A stretch of DNA of 16,193 nt from Nitriliruptorales bacterium. Its GTDB lineage: Bacteria > Actinomycetota > Nitriliruptoria > Euzebyales > Egibacteraceae. Positions 5,433-12,381 of the stretch are shown here, one piece after another; positions within the stretch are counted from its first letter, which is position 1, and each line of letters starts with the position of its first letter. The translations under genes were made by a program, and so were the position numbers. The stretch is taken from assembly GCA_007119305.1 (NCBI GenBank), contig SKPY01000355.1:1-16193 (forward strand), in the 5' to 3' direction. The notes under the pieces are model-generated. The model searched no databases and had not been told where the DNA came from. It worked only from the letters and a program-made list of their open reading frames with translations.

Positions 5433-6866
5433 AGCGAGCCCGCACCGCATCTCAGCCCGCAGGAGTTCCGCCGCCGCGGCTACGCCGCGGTGGACTGGGT
5501 CGCCGGCTACCTCGAACGGCTCGAGACGCTCCCGGTCACCGCCGACGTGGAGCCTGGCTGGGTCCGTGCGCAGCTCCCCGGGCAGGCGCCCGAGGACGGG
5601 GAGGACTTCGCTGCGGTCCTCGCCGACCTCGACCGCGTCGTCGTGCCGGCGCTCATGCACTGGCAGCACCCGGCCTTCTTCGGCTACTTCCCGGCGAACG
5701 CGTCAGGGCCGGCGATCCTCGGCGACCTCGTGTCCGCCGGCCTGGGGGTCCAGGGGATGCTGTGGGCGACAAGCCCGGCGTGCACCGAGCTCGAGACGCA
5801 CGTGCTCGACTGGCTCGCCGACCTGCTCGACCTGCCCCGGGCGTTCCGCTCGGACGGGACCGGCGGCGGGGTGCTCCAGGACTCGGCGTCGAGCGGCACC
5901 CTGTGCGCGCTGCTCGCGGCACGCGAGCGCGCCACCGGGTTCGCGTCCACCGACGAGGGGGTGCGCGGACTACTGACCGTGTACGCGTCATCGGAGACGC
6001 ACTCGTCGATCGAGAAGGCGGTGCGGGTCGCCGGGCTCGGAGCCGCACAGCTGCGTCACGTCCCCGTGGACGCACGGCTGGCCCTGCGTCCCGACGCGCT
6101 CGCGTCGGCCATCGCAGCCGACCGGGCGGCGGGCGCGACACCCTGCGCGGTCGTCGCGACCGTCGGGACCACCTCGACCGGCGCCGTCGACCCCGTGCGG
6201 GCGGTGGGGGAGGTGTGCCGGGGCGAAGGGCTGTGGCTGCACGTCGACGCCGCGTGGGCGGGGGTGGCGTCGGTGTGTCCCGAGCATCGGGCCCTGAACG
6301 ACGGCCTCGAACTCGCCGACAGCTACGCCACCAACCCGCACAAGTGGCTGCTCACGAACTTCGATTGCAGCGCCTTCTACGTCGCGGACCGTGCGGCGCT
6401 CGTCACGACGTTGAGCGTCTTGCCCGAGTACCTGCGCAACGCGGCCACGGAGTCGGGCAAGGTGGTCGACTACCGGGATTGGCAGATCCCGCTCGGTCGG
6501 CGCTTCCGGGCGCTGAAGCTGTGGTTCGTCGTGCGCCACTACGGGGCCCGCGGGCTGCGCGCGCACATCCGCCACCACGTGGAGCTTGCGGCACTGCTCG
6601 CCGAGCGGATCGCCGCCGACCCCAGCCTCGAGCTCGCCGCCGAGCGGTCGTTGGCGCTTGTCTGCTTCCGCCACCGCGACGGCGACGAGGCGTCCGAGGC
6701 GCTGCTCAACCGCCTCAACGCAAGCGGTGCGCTCCTGCTCACCCATACGCGCGCGCACGGGCGCTACACGCTGCGCCTGGCAGTCGGCGGCGCAGGCACG
6801 CAGCGGCGGCACGTCGAGGCCGCGTGGGAGCACATAGCCGCGGCCGCGGCCGCCGTGTCCGGCTGA
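5430..6866 (+). CDS. PLP-dependent aromatic L-amino acid decarboxylase (group II)
   Basis: A 478-residue cytoplasmic enzyme of the DDC/TDC family that removes CO2 from an amino acid to give an amine such as tryptamine, tyramine or phenethylamine. Numbered from the GTG at 5430, the PLP lysine is K305 in NPHKWLLTNFDCSAFYV, H191 (SSETHSS) would stack on the cofactor ring, and D273 in HVDAAWAG would pair with the pyridine nitrogen. The N-terminal block HPAFFGYFPANASGPAILGD and the TSPACTELE segment are diagnostic. Length matches the family (about 470-500). In-frame ATGs at 5379 and 5406 lack ribosome sites, whereas GTG 5430 has GAGGAG. The substrate cannot be fixed by eye. The gene stands alone between a divergent GAF protein and convergent glycogen genes; its stop is 9 bp from the glgM stop. 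Confidence 0.92.
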   Translation: MSEPAPHLSPQEFRRRGYAAVDWVAGYLERLETLPVTADVEPGWVRAQLPGQAPEDGEDFAAVLADLDRVVVPALMHWQHPAFFGYFPANASGPAILGDLVSAGLGVQGMLWATSPACTELETHVLDWLADLLDLPRAFRSDGTGGGVLQDSASSGTLCALLAARERATGFASTDEGVRGLLTVYASSETHSSIEKAVRVAGLGAAQLRHVPVDARLALRPDALASAIAADRAAGATPCAVVATVGTTSTGAVDPVRAVGEVCRGEGLWLHVDAAWAGVASVCPEHRALNDGLELADSYATNPHKWLLTNFDCSAFYVADRAALVTTLSVLPEYLRNAATESGKVVDYRDWQIPLGRRFRALKLWFVVRHYGARGLRAHIRHHVELAALLAERIAADPSLELAAERSLALVCFRHRDGDEASEALLNRLNASGALLLTHTRAHGRYTLRLAVGGAGTQRRHVEAAWEHIAAAAAAVSG

Positions 6867-6875
6867 CGGGCCGGC

Positions 6876-8105
6876 CTACCCGGCGGCGGTGCCCGTGAGG
6901 GCGCTGTACAGCGCCATCGTGCGCTCGGCGACGCTGGCCCAGCTGAACTCCTCGACGACCCGGCGGCGGCCCGCCTCGCCGTAGGACCGCGCCCGTGCGG
7001 GGTCGGCGACGAGGTCGTTGACGCGTGCCGCCAGCGCCCGTGCGAAGGCCTCGGGGTCGGCGGGACTGCCGAAGGGGTCGTCGCCCGGTTCGAACCGGAC
7101 CAGGTGACCGGTCTCACCCTCAAGGACGATCTCGGGGATGCCCCCGACCGCCGAGGCGACCACCGCGGCACCGCAGGCCATCGCCTCGACGTTGACGAGC
7201 CCGAACGGCTCGTAGATCGACGGGCACACGAACACGGTGGCGTGCGACAGGATCTGCACGACGTCCGCGCGGGGCAGCATCTCCTCGATCCAGCGCACGT
7301 CGACGCGCCCGGCTGCCCGCAGCGCCGCGACCGCCTCGCGCACCTCGGCGCCGAGCTCGGGCGTGTCCGGCGCGCCCGCGCACAGCACGAGCTGGGTGCC
7401 CGGCGCGAAGTGGGCGGCTGCGTCGAGGAGATGGGGAACCCCCTTCTGCCGCGTGATCCGGCCGACGAACGCCACCGACGGCCGCGCGGGGTCGATCCCG
7501 TGGCGCTCGAGCACGTCGGTGCCCGAGTCCGGCCGGTACTCGTCCGGGTCGATGCCGTTGTGGATCACGTGCACCCGCTCCGCAGCCACCGCTGGGTAGC
7601 TCGCCAGCACGTCACGACGCATCTGCTCGCTCACGGCGATGATCGCGTCGGCGGCCTCGAGCGCGGTGCGCTCGCAGAACGACGACAGCGCGTACCCTCC
7701 GCCGAGCTGCTCGGCCTTCCACGGGCGCAGCGGCTCGAGGCTGTGGCTGGTCGCCACGTGCGGGATGCCGTAGCACAGCTTTGCGAGATGGCCCGCCAGG
7801 TTCGCGTACCACGTGTGGGTGTGGACGACGTCGACGCCCTCGAGCGCGGGGACGACGGCGAGATCGGTCGACATGTGGCGCAGCGCCGCGACGTGCGGAC
7901 CGCCCCCCTCGAGCGCCGCCCAGGGCTGATAGGTCCCGTGCACGAGCGGGCTGCTCCTCGGCGCCCCGAAGCAGTGCACCTCGACGCTCGCGTGCGACGC
8001 GAGCGCCGCCGTCAGGTACTCGACGTGCACGCCCGCGCCGCCGTACACCTCTGGTGGGTACTCCCGGGTGACGATCCCGACCCTCATCCGCTGCTGCGCC
8101 GGCAT
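6876..8105 (-). CDS. glgM: Actinobacterial glycogen synthase / maltose-1-phosphate synthase (GT4)
   Basis: A 409-residue GT-B glycosyltransferase of family GT4. The N-terminal acceptor-site motif REYPPEVYGGAGVHV is at 14-28. The C-terminal nucleotide-sugar domain has GRITRQKG (215-222) with the conserved Arg and Lys, and the E-x7-E signature EPFGLVNVE (299-307). It matches the actinobacterial GlgA form, shown in mycobacteria to make alpha-maltose 1-phosphate from ADP-glucose and glucose 1-phosphate (GlgM), which feeds the GlgE route to alpha-glucan. The gene follows glgC, the ADP-glucose maker, with a TGATG stop/start overlap, so the two are translationally coupled. An internal ATG at 8087 would give the more usual MRVGIVTREYPPE N terminus and cannot be excluded. 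Direct elongation of glycogen is an alternative activity. Confidence 0.92.
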   Translation of the reverse strand: MPAQQRMRVGIVTREYPPEVYGGAGVHVEYLTAALASHASVEVHCFGAPRSSPLVHGTYQPWAALEGGGPHVAALRHMSTDLAVVPALEGVDVVHTHTWYANLAGHLAKLCYGIPHVATSHSLEPLRPWKAEQLGGGYALSSFCERTALEAADAIIAVSEQMRRDVLASYPAVAAERVHVIHNGIDPDEYRPDSGTDVLERHGIDPARPSVAFVGRITRQKGVPHLLDAAAHFAPGTQLVLCAGAPDTPELGAEVREAVAALRAAGRVDVRWIEEMLPRADVVQILSHATVFVCPSIYEPFGLVNVEAMACGAAVVASAVGGIPEIVLEGETGHLVRFEPGDDPFGSPADPEAFARALAARVNDLVADPARARSYGEAGRRRVVEEFSWASVAERTMALYSALTGTAAG

Positions 8106-9346
8106 CAGTCGGGGTGCACCTTGTCGCTCTTGCCGATCACGACCACGCCATCAGCGGACACCGTGTAGCGCTCGCGGTCACGGTCGAGGTCCACCCCGAT
8201 CCGTGCCCCGTCGGGGATCCGCACGTTCTTGTCGACGATCGCCCGGCGGACGACGGCGTGGCGGCCCACGTCGACGTTGTGCATGAGCACGCTGCCCTCG
8301 ACGTCGGCGTAGGAGTGCACGAACACCCCTGGGGACAGGACCGAGCGCCGCACCTCGCCGCCGGACAGCACGACCCCGGAGCACACCATGGAGTCGAGCG
8401 CGTGTCCGGTGCGGGCGCCCTCGGAGAACACGAACTTCGCGGGCGGGAACGGCTCGCGGTTCGTGTAGATGGGCCAGTGGCGGTTGTAGAGGTTGAAGAC
8501 CGGATGGACGGAGATGAGATCCATGTGCGCGTCCCAGTACGCGTCGAGCGTCCCGACGTCACGCCAGTAGGCCTGGTCCCGCTCGGTGGAGCCTGGCACG
8601 TCGTTGTCGGCGAAGTCGTAGACCTCCGCCACCCCCTCGTCGACCAGCAGCGGGATGATGTCGCCGCCGAGGTCGTGCCCCGAGCCGTGCTCACCCGCGT
8701 CGCGTGAGACGGCGTCGATGAGCACCTCGGTGCGGAACACGTAGTTGCCCATGGAGGCGAACACCTGGTGCGGCGCGTCGGCGAGGCCCACCGCATCCGT
8801 GGGCTTCTCCCTGAACGCCGAGATCCGCCGTCCGTCCTCGGCGACCTCGATGACGCCGAACTGATCGGCCTGCTCGAGCGGTGCGCGCACCGCCGCGACG
8901 GTGACGCCCGCGCCCGAGCCCATGTGCTGCTCGACCATGTGGCTCGGATCCATCCGGTAGATGTGGTCGGCGCCGAAGACGATGATGTGCTCGGGCTGCT
9001 CGTCGTGGACGAGGTTCAGGTTCTGGAAGATCGCGTCCGCCGAGCCCGCGAACCAGTGCGGGCCCCGGCGCATCTGCGCCGGCACCGGCGTCACGTAGTT
9101 GTTGAGCAGCGGCGACATGCGCCAGGTCTGCGCGAGGTGGCGATCGAGGCTGTGGCTCTTGTACTGGGTGAGCACCACGATGCGCAGGTAGCCCCCGTTG
9201 ACGAGGTTCGACAGCACGAAGTCGATCAGCCGGTAGTCGCCGCCGAAGGGCACGGCCGGCTTCGCGCGGTCGCGGGTGAGCGGCAGCAGCCGCTTGCCCG
9301 CGCCGCCGGCGAGGACCATCGCGAACACCTGCGAGGTGCGCAGCAT
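8105..9346 (-). CDS. glgC: Glucose-1-phosphate adenylyltransferase (ADP-glucose pyrophosphorylase)
   Basis: A 413-residue enzyme joining glucose 1-phosphate and ATP into ADP-glucose plus PPi, the committed step of bacterial glycogen synthesis. The pyrophosphorylase signature GGAGKRLLPLTRDRAKPAVPFGG begins near residue 14. The blocks DFVLSNLVNGGY, LTQYKSHSLDRH, FGADHIYRMDP, FREKP (sugar-phosphate lysine) and AYWRDVGTLDAYWDAH are all intact. The C-terminal third is a left-handed beta-helix (SVLSPGVFVHSYADVEGSVLM ...) with allosteric and oligomer contacts. It aligns along its length with mycobacterial GlgC. I chose ATG 9346, which has TAGGG upstream and gives the normal N terminus; an in-frame GTG at 9364 adds six residues. 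It is the first gene of the glgC-glgM pair. In mycobacteria these two genes are divergent, whereas here they are in series. Confidence 0.96.
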   Translation of the reverse strand: MLRTSQVFAMVLAGGAGKRLLPLTRDRAKPAVPFGGDYRLIDFVLSNLVNGGYLRIVVLTQYKSHSLDRHLAQTWRMSPLLNNYVTPVPAQMRRGPHWFAGSADAIFQNLNLVHDEQPEHIIVFGADHIYRMDPSHMVEQHMGSGAGVTVAAVRAPLEQADQFGVIEVAEDGRRISAFREKPTDAVGLADAPHQVFASMGNYVFRTEVLIDAVSRDAGEHGSGHDLGGDIIPLLVDEGVAEVYDFADNDVPGSTERDQAYWRDVGTLDAYWDAHMDLISVHPVFNLYNRHWPIYTNREPFPPAKFVFSEGARTGHALDSMVCSGVVLSGGEVRRSVLSPGVFVHSYADVEGSVLMHNVDVGRHAVVRRAIVDKNVRIPDGARIGVDLDRDRERYTVSADGVVVIGKSDKVHPD

Positions 9347-9361
9347 CGACAGCACCCTACC

Positions 9362-9440
9362 CACGGCGCTGCCGTGACGAAAGTCCCTCGGGTCAGCACC
9401 TCCATGACGGTCGCTGGCGCGACCGCCACAACCGGATATA
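9362..9440 (-). promoter_or_regulatory. glgC leader: weak -10 and two small hairpins
   Basis: On the minus strand TATATC (9435-9440) is the best -10 candidate, with no good -35. The leader that would follow holds a perfect 7-bp stem with a 4-nt loop (cggtcgc/gcgaccg, 9408-9425). A 6-bp stem with a 3-nt loop (cacggc/gccgtg, 9362-9376) lies just before the ribosome site. These are visible dyads; any role in control is inference. Confidence 0.3.
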
Positions 9441-9444
9441 CGGA

Positions 9445-9480
9445 GACTGCGACCGCGGCGCTGGCGCTTGGGTCGCAGTC
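9445..9480 (-). terminator. Strong hairpin after the orphan binding-protein gene
   Basis: gactgcgacc (9445-9454) is the exact reverse complement of ggtcgcagtc (9471-9480), with a 16-nt loop that itself contains gcgc-tg-gcgc. It starts 6 bases past the stop codon of the binding-protein gene and precedes glgC on the same strand. No U-tract follows. It probably ends the binding-protein transcript and isolates glgC. Confidence 0.6.
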
Positions 9481-9485
9481 ACGAG

Positions 9486-10781
9486 TCAGAGCTCCTCGAA
9501 GCAGGGACGTGACAGCTCGACGTCGGCGATCGTCGACCCGGCGAAGAAGTCCTCGCGCACGCTCGTGCCCGTGGACGCCTCCGGGTCGACCTGCAGCACG
9601 AGGCTCTCGCGCACGGCCTGGTCGTCGGGGTCCTCGCCGGCGAAGTGCCCGGCGCCGCCGGGCAGCATGCCCTCGTAGTCCACCTCGTCGAGGTCCTCGA
9701 GCGCGGCACGCAGGCCCGCGCGGGTGAGATCGCCGCGGTCGAACGCGGCCTCGATCGCGGCCTGCAGCGGGTACTGGGAGATCCAGCCGGCGAGGTAGCC
9801 GTCGCGCGGCGCGGCCTCGTCGAGGGCGTCGCGCAGGGCCTCGTGCCCTGGGGTGTCCGCGTCCCAGGGTGGCCAGGCGGCCGCGAGCCAGTAGCGCTCC
9901 TCGAACAGCTCAGCGGCGGGGCTCTCCAGCAGCGCCGCGTCCCAGGTCGGCGCAGGGCCGAGCACGTGCCCGTCGAAGCCCCTGGCGGCGGCCTGCGAGG
10001 CGATCGTGCTCATCTCGAGGGGGCCCGTGGCGACGAACAGCACGTCGGGCTGCTCCGCGAGCACCGCATCGATCGCTGCCGCCTGCTCCTCGGCCCCCGG
10101 GCGCGTCTCGAACGCCACGAACTCGACCTCGTGGGCGTCCGCGGCGTAGCTCACCCCCGCGGCAGCGTCCGCGCCGTACTGCCCGGGGTAGTGCACGGCG
10201 AGCACGGTCTCGACCTCGTCGAGCGCGTCGACGGCGTGGTCCAGCGCGTTGGCCGCGGCCACGCAGTAGCTGGCCCCCGACTCGAGGATGACGTCGGTGA
10301 ACAGCCAGGCAGAGGTCGCTGACGCCGGCACCGCGAGCATGTCCTCGTCGTCGAGGTCGTCAAGGATCTCCGCGGTTGCGGCCGCCCCCAGCGTCTGGGT
10401 GAGGGCCAGGACCTCGTCGCGGAGCTCCTCGAACGCCGCCCGGTGGCCTTCCGGCTCGGCGCCGGTCACGTGCAGATGCGTCGTCACATCGACGTCGTAG
10501 CCACCGATGCCGCCCCGCTCGTTGACGCGCTCCCAGAAGGCGGTCTGGGCGGCGGTCAGCTGCTCGGCGATCGCGCCGAACTCGCCGCCCGGGTCATCCG
10601 ACAGCGCCCCCAGGTAGATGCACCCGTTGCCCTCGTTGACGGCGTCGGGGCAGGGCTCGTCGGTCACGCCGACGTCGGTGGCGATGGCGAGCTCGTCGAC
10701 GTCGTCGATGTCCTCGCAGGCCGCCACCAGCGCCACCACGAGCGCGACGAGCGCGACACGAGGCGCCGTGCAGGCCAGCAT
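9486..10781 (-). CDS. Liv-type ABC substrate-binding lipoprotein, diverged paralogue
   Basis: A 431-residue type I periplasmic-binding-fold protein with a lipoprotein signal: hydrophobic segment 8-20, lipobox LVAAC, lipidated C22. It would sit on the outer face of the membrane and hand ligand to a Liv-type ABC permease. It is a clear paralogue of the protein encoded at 10948-12342: shared blocks include PCPD..NE.NGCIY, FW.RVNE.GGIGGYDVD, AGW.SQYP and AGxxAGE near the C terminus, and cysteines C44, C54, C173 and C427 are conserved. It lacks the long acidic linker, and the SLGSS motif at the presumed pocket reads TLGAA (130-134). The ligand is unknown and may differ from that of its neighbour. 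GAGGAGGG precedes the ATG. The gene appears to have its own promoter and terminator. Confidence 0.85.
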   Translation of the reverse strand: MLACTAPRVALVALVVALVAACEDIDDVDELAIATDVGVTDEPCPDAVNEGNGCIYLGALSDDPGGEFGAIAEQLTAAQTAFWERVNERGGIGGYDVDVTTHLHVTGAEPEGHRAAFEELRDEVLALTQTLGAAATAEILDDLDDEDMLAVPASATSAWLFTDVILESGASYCVAAANALDHAVDALDEVETVLAVHYPGQYGADAAAGVSYAADAHEVEFVAFETRPGAEEQAAAIDAVLAEQPDVLFVATGPLEMSTIASQAAARGFDGHVLGPAPTWDAALLESPAAELFEERYWLAAAWPPWDADTPGHEALRDALDEAAPRDGYLAGWISQYPLQAAIEAAFDRGDLTRAGLRAALEDLDEVDYEGMLPGGAGHFAGEDPDDQAVRESLVLQVDPEASTGTSVREDFFAGSTIADVELSRPCFEEL

Positions 10782-10801
10782 CCACCCTCCTCATCATGCC
10801 T

Positions 10802-10826
10802 GCGGGGGCCCATGCCGGGCCCCCGC
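10802..10826 (-). other. 5'-UTR hairpin of the orphan binding-protein gene
   Basis: gcgggggccc (10802-10811) and gggcccccgc (10817-10826) form a perfect 10-bp G/C stem with a 5-nt loop, about 8 bp upstream of the GAGGAGGG ribosome site. If the predicted promoter is right, the stem lies at or within a few bases of the mRNA 5' end, where it could stabilise the transcript. It could also be a second terminator for the upstream operon. Confidence 0.5.
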
Positions 10827-10832
10827 GCGCTC

Positions 10833-10861
10833 ATCGTAGCGACCGTCACGTGCACGGGCAG
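10833..10861 (-). promoter_or_regulatory. Likely promoter of the orphan binding-protein gene
   Basis: On the minus strand CTGCCC (10856-10861) and TACGAT (10833-10838) are spaced by 17 bp. TACGAT is a common actinobacterial -10 form; the -35 matches TTGACA at 3 of 6 positions. Transcription would start around 10823-10827. The site lies between the upstream operon's terminator hairpin and this gene. Confidence 0.45.
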
Positions 10862-10872
10862 GGTACCCGCGC

Positions 10873-10903
10873 ACGGGGCCGCCCCCGACAGAGGCGGCCC
10901 CGT
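10873..10903 (-). terminator. Terminator hairpin after the ligase-liv operon
   Basis: acggggccgcc (10873-10883) pairs perfectly with ggcggccccgt (10893-10903) across a 9-nt loop, 44 bp past the stop codon of the liv-operon binding protein. The 11-bp G/C stem lacks a U-tract, like many actinobacterial terminators. It separates the two binding-protein genes into different transcription units. Confidence 0.6.
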
Positions 10904-10947
10904 ACGGTTGTGAGCGCTGCCATGCCCGCTGGCGTGAGCGCGCTCGG

Positions 10948-12342
10948 CTAGTAGTTGTCGCGGCAGGGCTCGGAGAAATCGTAGTCCTGCGCGGTCGGTC
11001 CCGTGAACTCGAGCTCGAGGTTCGTCACACCGCTCTCGGGCTCGGTGTCCGGCTGGCTCAGGAACGAGGCACGCACGGCCCGCTCGTTCGGCTCACCGGC
11101 GTAGTTGCCGGCTTCGTCGGGCAGGGTGCCCTCCCACTCGACCGCGGTGAGCGACTGCTTCGCGGCGAGGATGCCCTCCCGCGTCAGATCGTCGTTCTCG
11201 GCGGCCGCCTCGAGCGCGGTTTTCACGGGGTACTGCGAGACCCAGCCGGCCACGTGGAAGTTGTTGCCGAGGATCCCCTCGGGCAGGTCGAGCCACTCGC
11301 GCATGGCGTTGTAGCCTGGCAGGTCCGTCTCGTAGACCGCGTACGGGGCGACGTTCCAGTAGAAGTTCAGGAACGCGTCCGCGGCGGGGGAGTCGAGCAG
11401 CGCCACGTTGTACGTGGGCCCGTGCCCGATGAAGAACCCGTCGTAGCCGGCGGCCACGGATTCGCCGACGATGGCGCCGGCGTCGGTCGGGTTGGTCGTC
11501 AGGATGACGAGGTCGGGCTGCTCGGCGGCGATGCGCTGGATCGCGTCGCCCTGGTTCTCAGGTCCCGGCGGGGTCTGCACGCCGATGTGCTCCGCGCCGT
11601 GCGTCTCCGCGGCGATGCGCACCCCGACGTCGGCGTCCTGGCCGTAGTCGTTGGGGTAGTGGATGCTCATGATGGTCGCGATGTCACCGCGCTCGTCCAC
11701 GTAGTAGTCGACGGCGTTCATCGAGTCGACGCAGTAGTTGGGCCCGGTCTCGGCGATGATGTCGGAGAAGATGAAGTCGGAGTTCCAGGCCATCGGGACG
11801 GCGAACATGCTGTCGGCCTCGAGGTCCTCCTCGACGGCGATGGTCGGCGACGAGCCTAGGGAGATCCCCACCGCGACGATGTTGTTGCGGATCTCCTGGT
11901 AGACCTCGCTGTGCACCTCGGGCTGGTAGAGGTTGTCGCGCACATACGTCGAGATGTCGACGTCGTAGCCGCCGATGCCGCCCTCTTCCTCGTTGACACG
12001 CCGCCAGAAGGCCTCGGCGGCGTCCTGGATCAGCGGCCCTGCCGCGCTGAACGGGCCCTCGGTGAGGTCGTTGAGCGAGCCGACGTAGATGCAGCCGTTG
12101 TCCTCGTTGATTCCGTCCGGGCACGGCTCCTCGGTGATGCCCGGGACGTCCATCGCCTCCTCATCGACCGGGTCGTCATCGACCGGGTCGTCGTCCGGCT
12201 CGTCGTCTACCGGCTCCTCGTCGACGGCGTCCGGGTCGTCGGGCAGTGCCTCCGTGGGCTCGTCCTCGTCGGCGCGACACGCCGCCACCACGAGCGCGAG
12301 CAGGAAGACCAGCGCCGCCAGTCTCCACATCGTGTGCTTCAT
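10948..12342 (-). CDS. Liv-type ABC substrate-binding lipoprotein
   Basis: A 464-residue extracytoplasmic binding protein (type I fold, LivJ/Leu-Ile-Val family). Signal: hydrophobic residues 8-20, lipobox VVAAC, lipidated C22. An extreme acidic linker follows at about 24-66, containing DDPVD repeats, and then the bilobed domain. SLGSS at 161-165 lies where this family contacts the ligand carboxylate/amino group. C74, C84, C204 and C460 are shared with the paralogue next door and could form two disulfides. AAGGAG precedes the ATG. The gene is the last of the ligase-livH-livM operon, 39 bp after livM, so it is the probable primary receptor of that transporter. The transported ligand is not shown by the sequence; the coupled CoA ligase hints at an organic acid rather than only branched-chain amino acids. 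Confidence 0.9.
   Translation of the reverse strand: MKHTMWRLAALVFLLALVVAACRADEDEPTEALPDDPDAVDEEPVDDEPDDDPVDDDPVDEEAMDVPGITEEPCPDGINEDNGCIYVGSLNDLTEGPFSAAGPLIQDAAEAFWRRVNEEEGGIGGYDVDISTYVRDNLYQPEVHSEVYQEIRNNIVAVGISLGSSPTIAVEEDLEADSMFAVPMAWNSDFIFSDIIAETGPNYCVDSMNAVDYYVDERGDIATIMSIHYPNDYGQDADVGVRIAAETHGAEHIGVQTPPGPENQGDAIQRIAAEQPDLVILTTNPTDAGAIVGESVAAGYDGFFIGHGPTYNVALLDSPAADAFLNFYWNVAPYAVYETDLPGYNAMREWLDLPEGILGNNFHVAGWVSQYPVKTALEAAAENDDLTREGILAAKQSLTAVEWEGTLPDEAGNYAGEPNERAVRASFLSQPDTEPESGVTNLELEFTGPTAQDYDFSEPCRDNY
12161..12190 (-). repeat. 15-bp tandem repeat coding for DDPVD in the acidic linker
   Basis: tcatcgaccgggtcg occurs twice head to tail (12161-12175 and 12176-12190) inside the binding-protein gene; related degenerate units follow to about 12240. 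Read on the minus strand it encodes Asp-Asp-Pro-Val-Asp. The in-frame period allows the linker to change length without frameshift. Confidence 0.85.
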
Positions 12343-12381
12343 CTCAGCTCCTTGTCAGGTCTTAGACGGACGTCAGTGCGG

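Noticed and set aside
5290..5445. 52-residue N-terminal extension of the GAF protein
   Set aside because: Arg/Cys/Gly-rich without family match, overlaps the decarboxylase leader, and the ATG at 5289 has a strong ribosome site.
8768..9727. 319-residue plus-strand open frame across the glgC start
   Set aside because: It is antisense to conserved GlgC blocks, crosses the intergenic hairpin and the end of the binding-protein gene, and has shadow-type composition.
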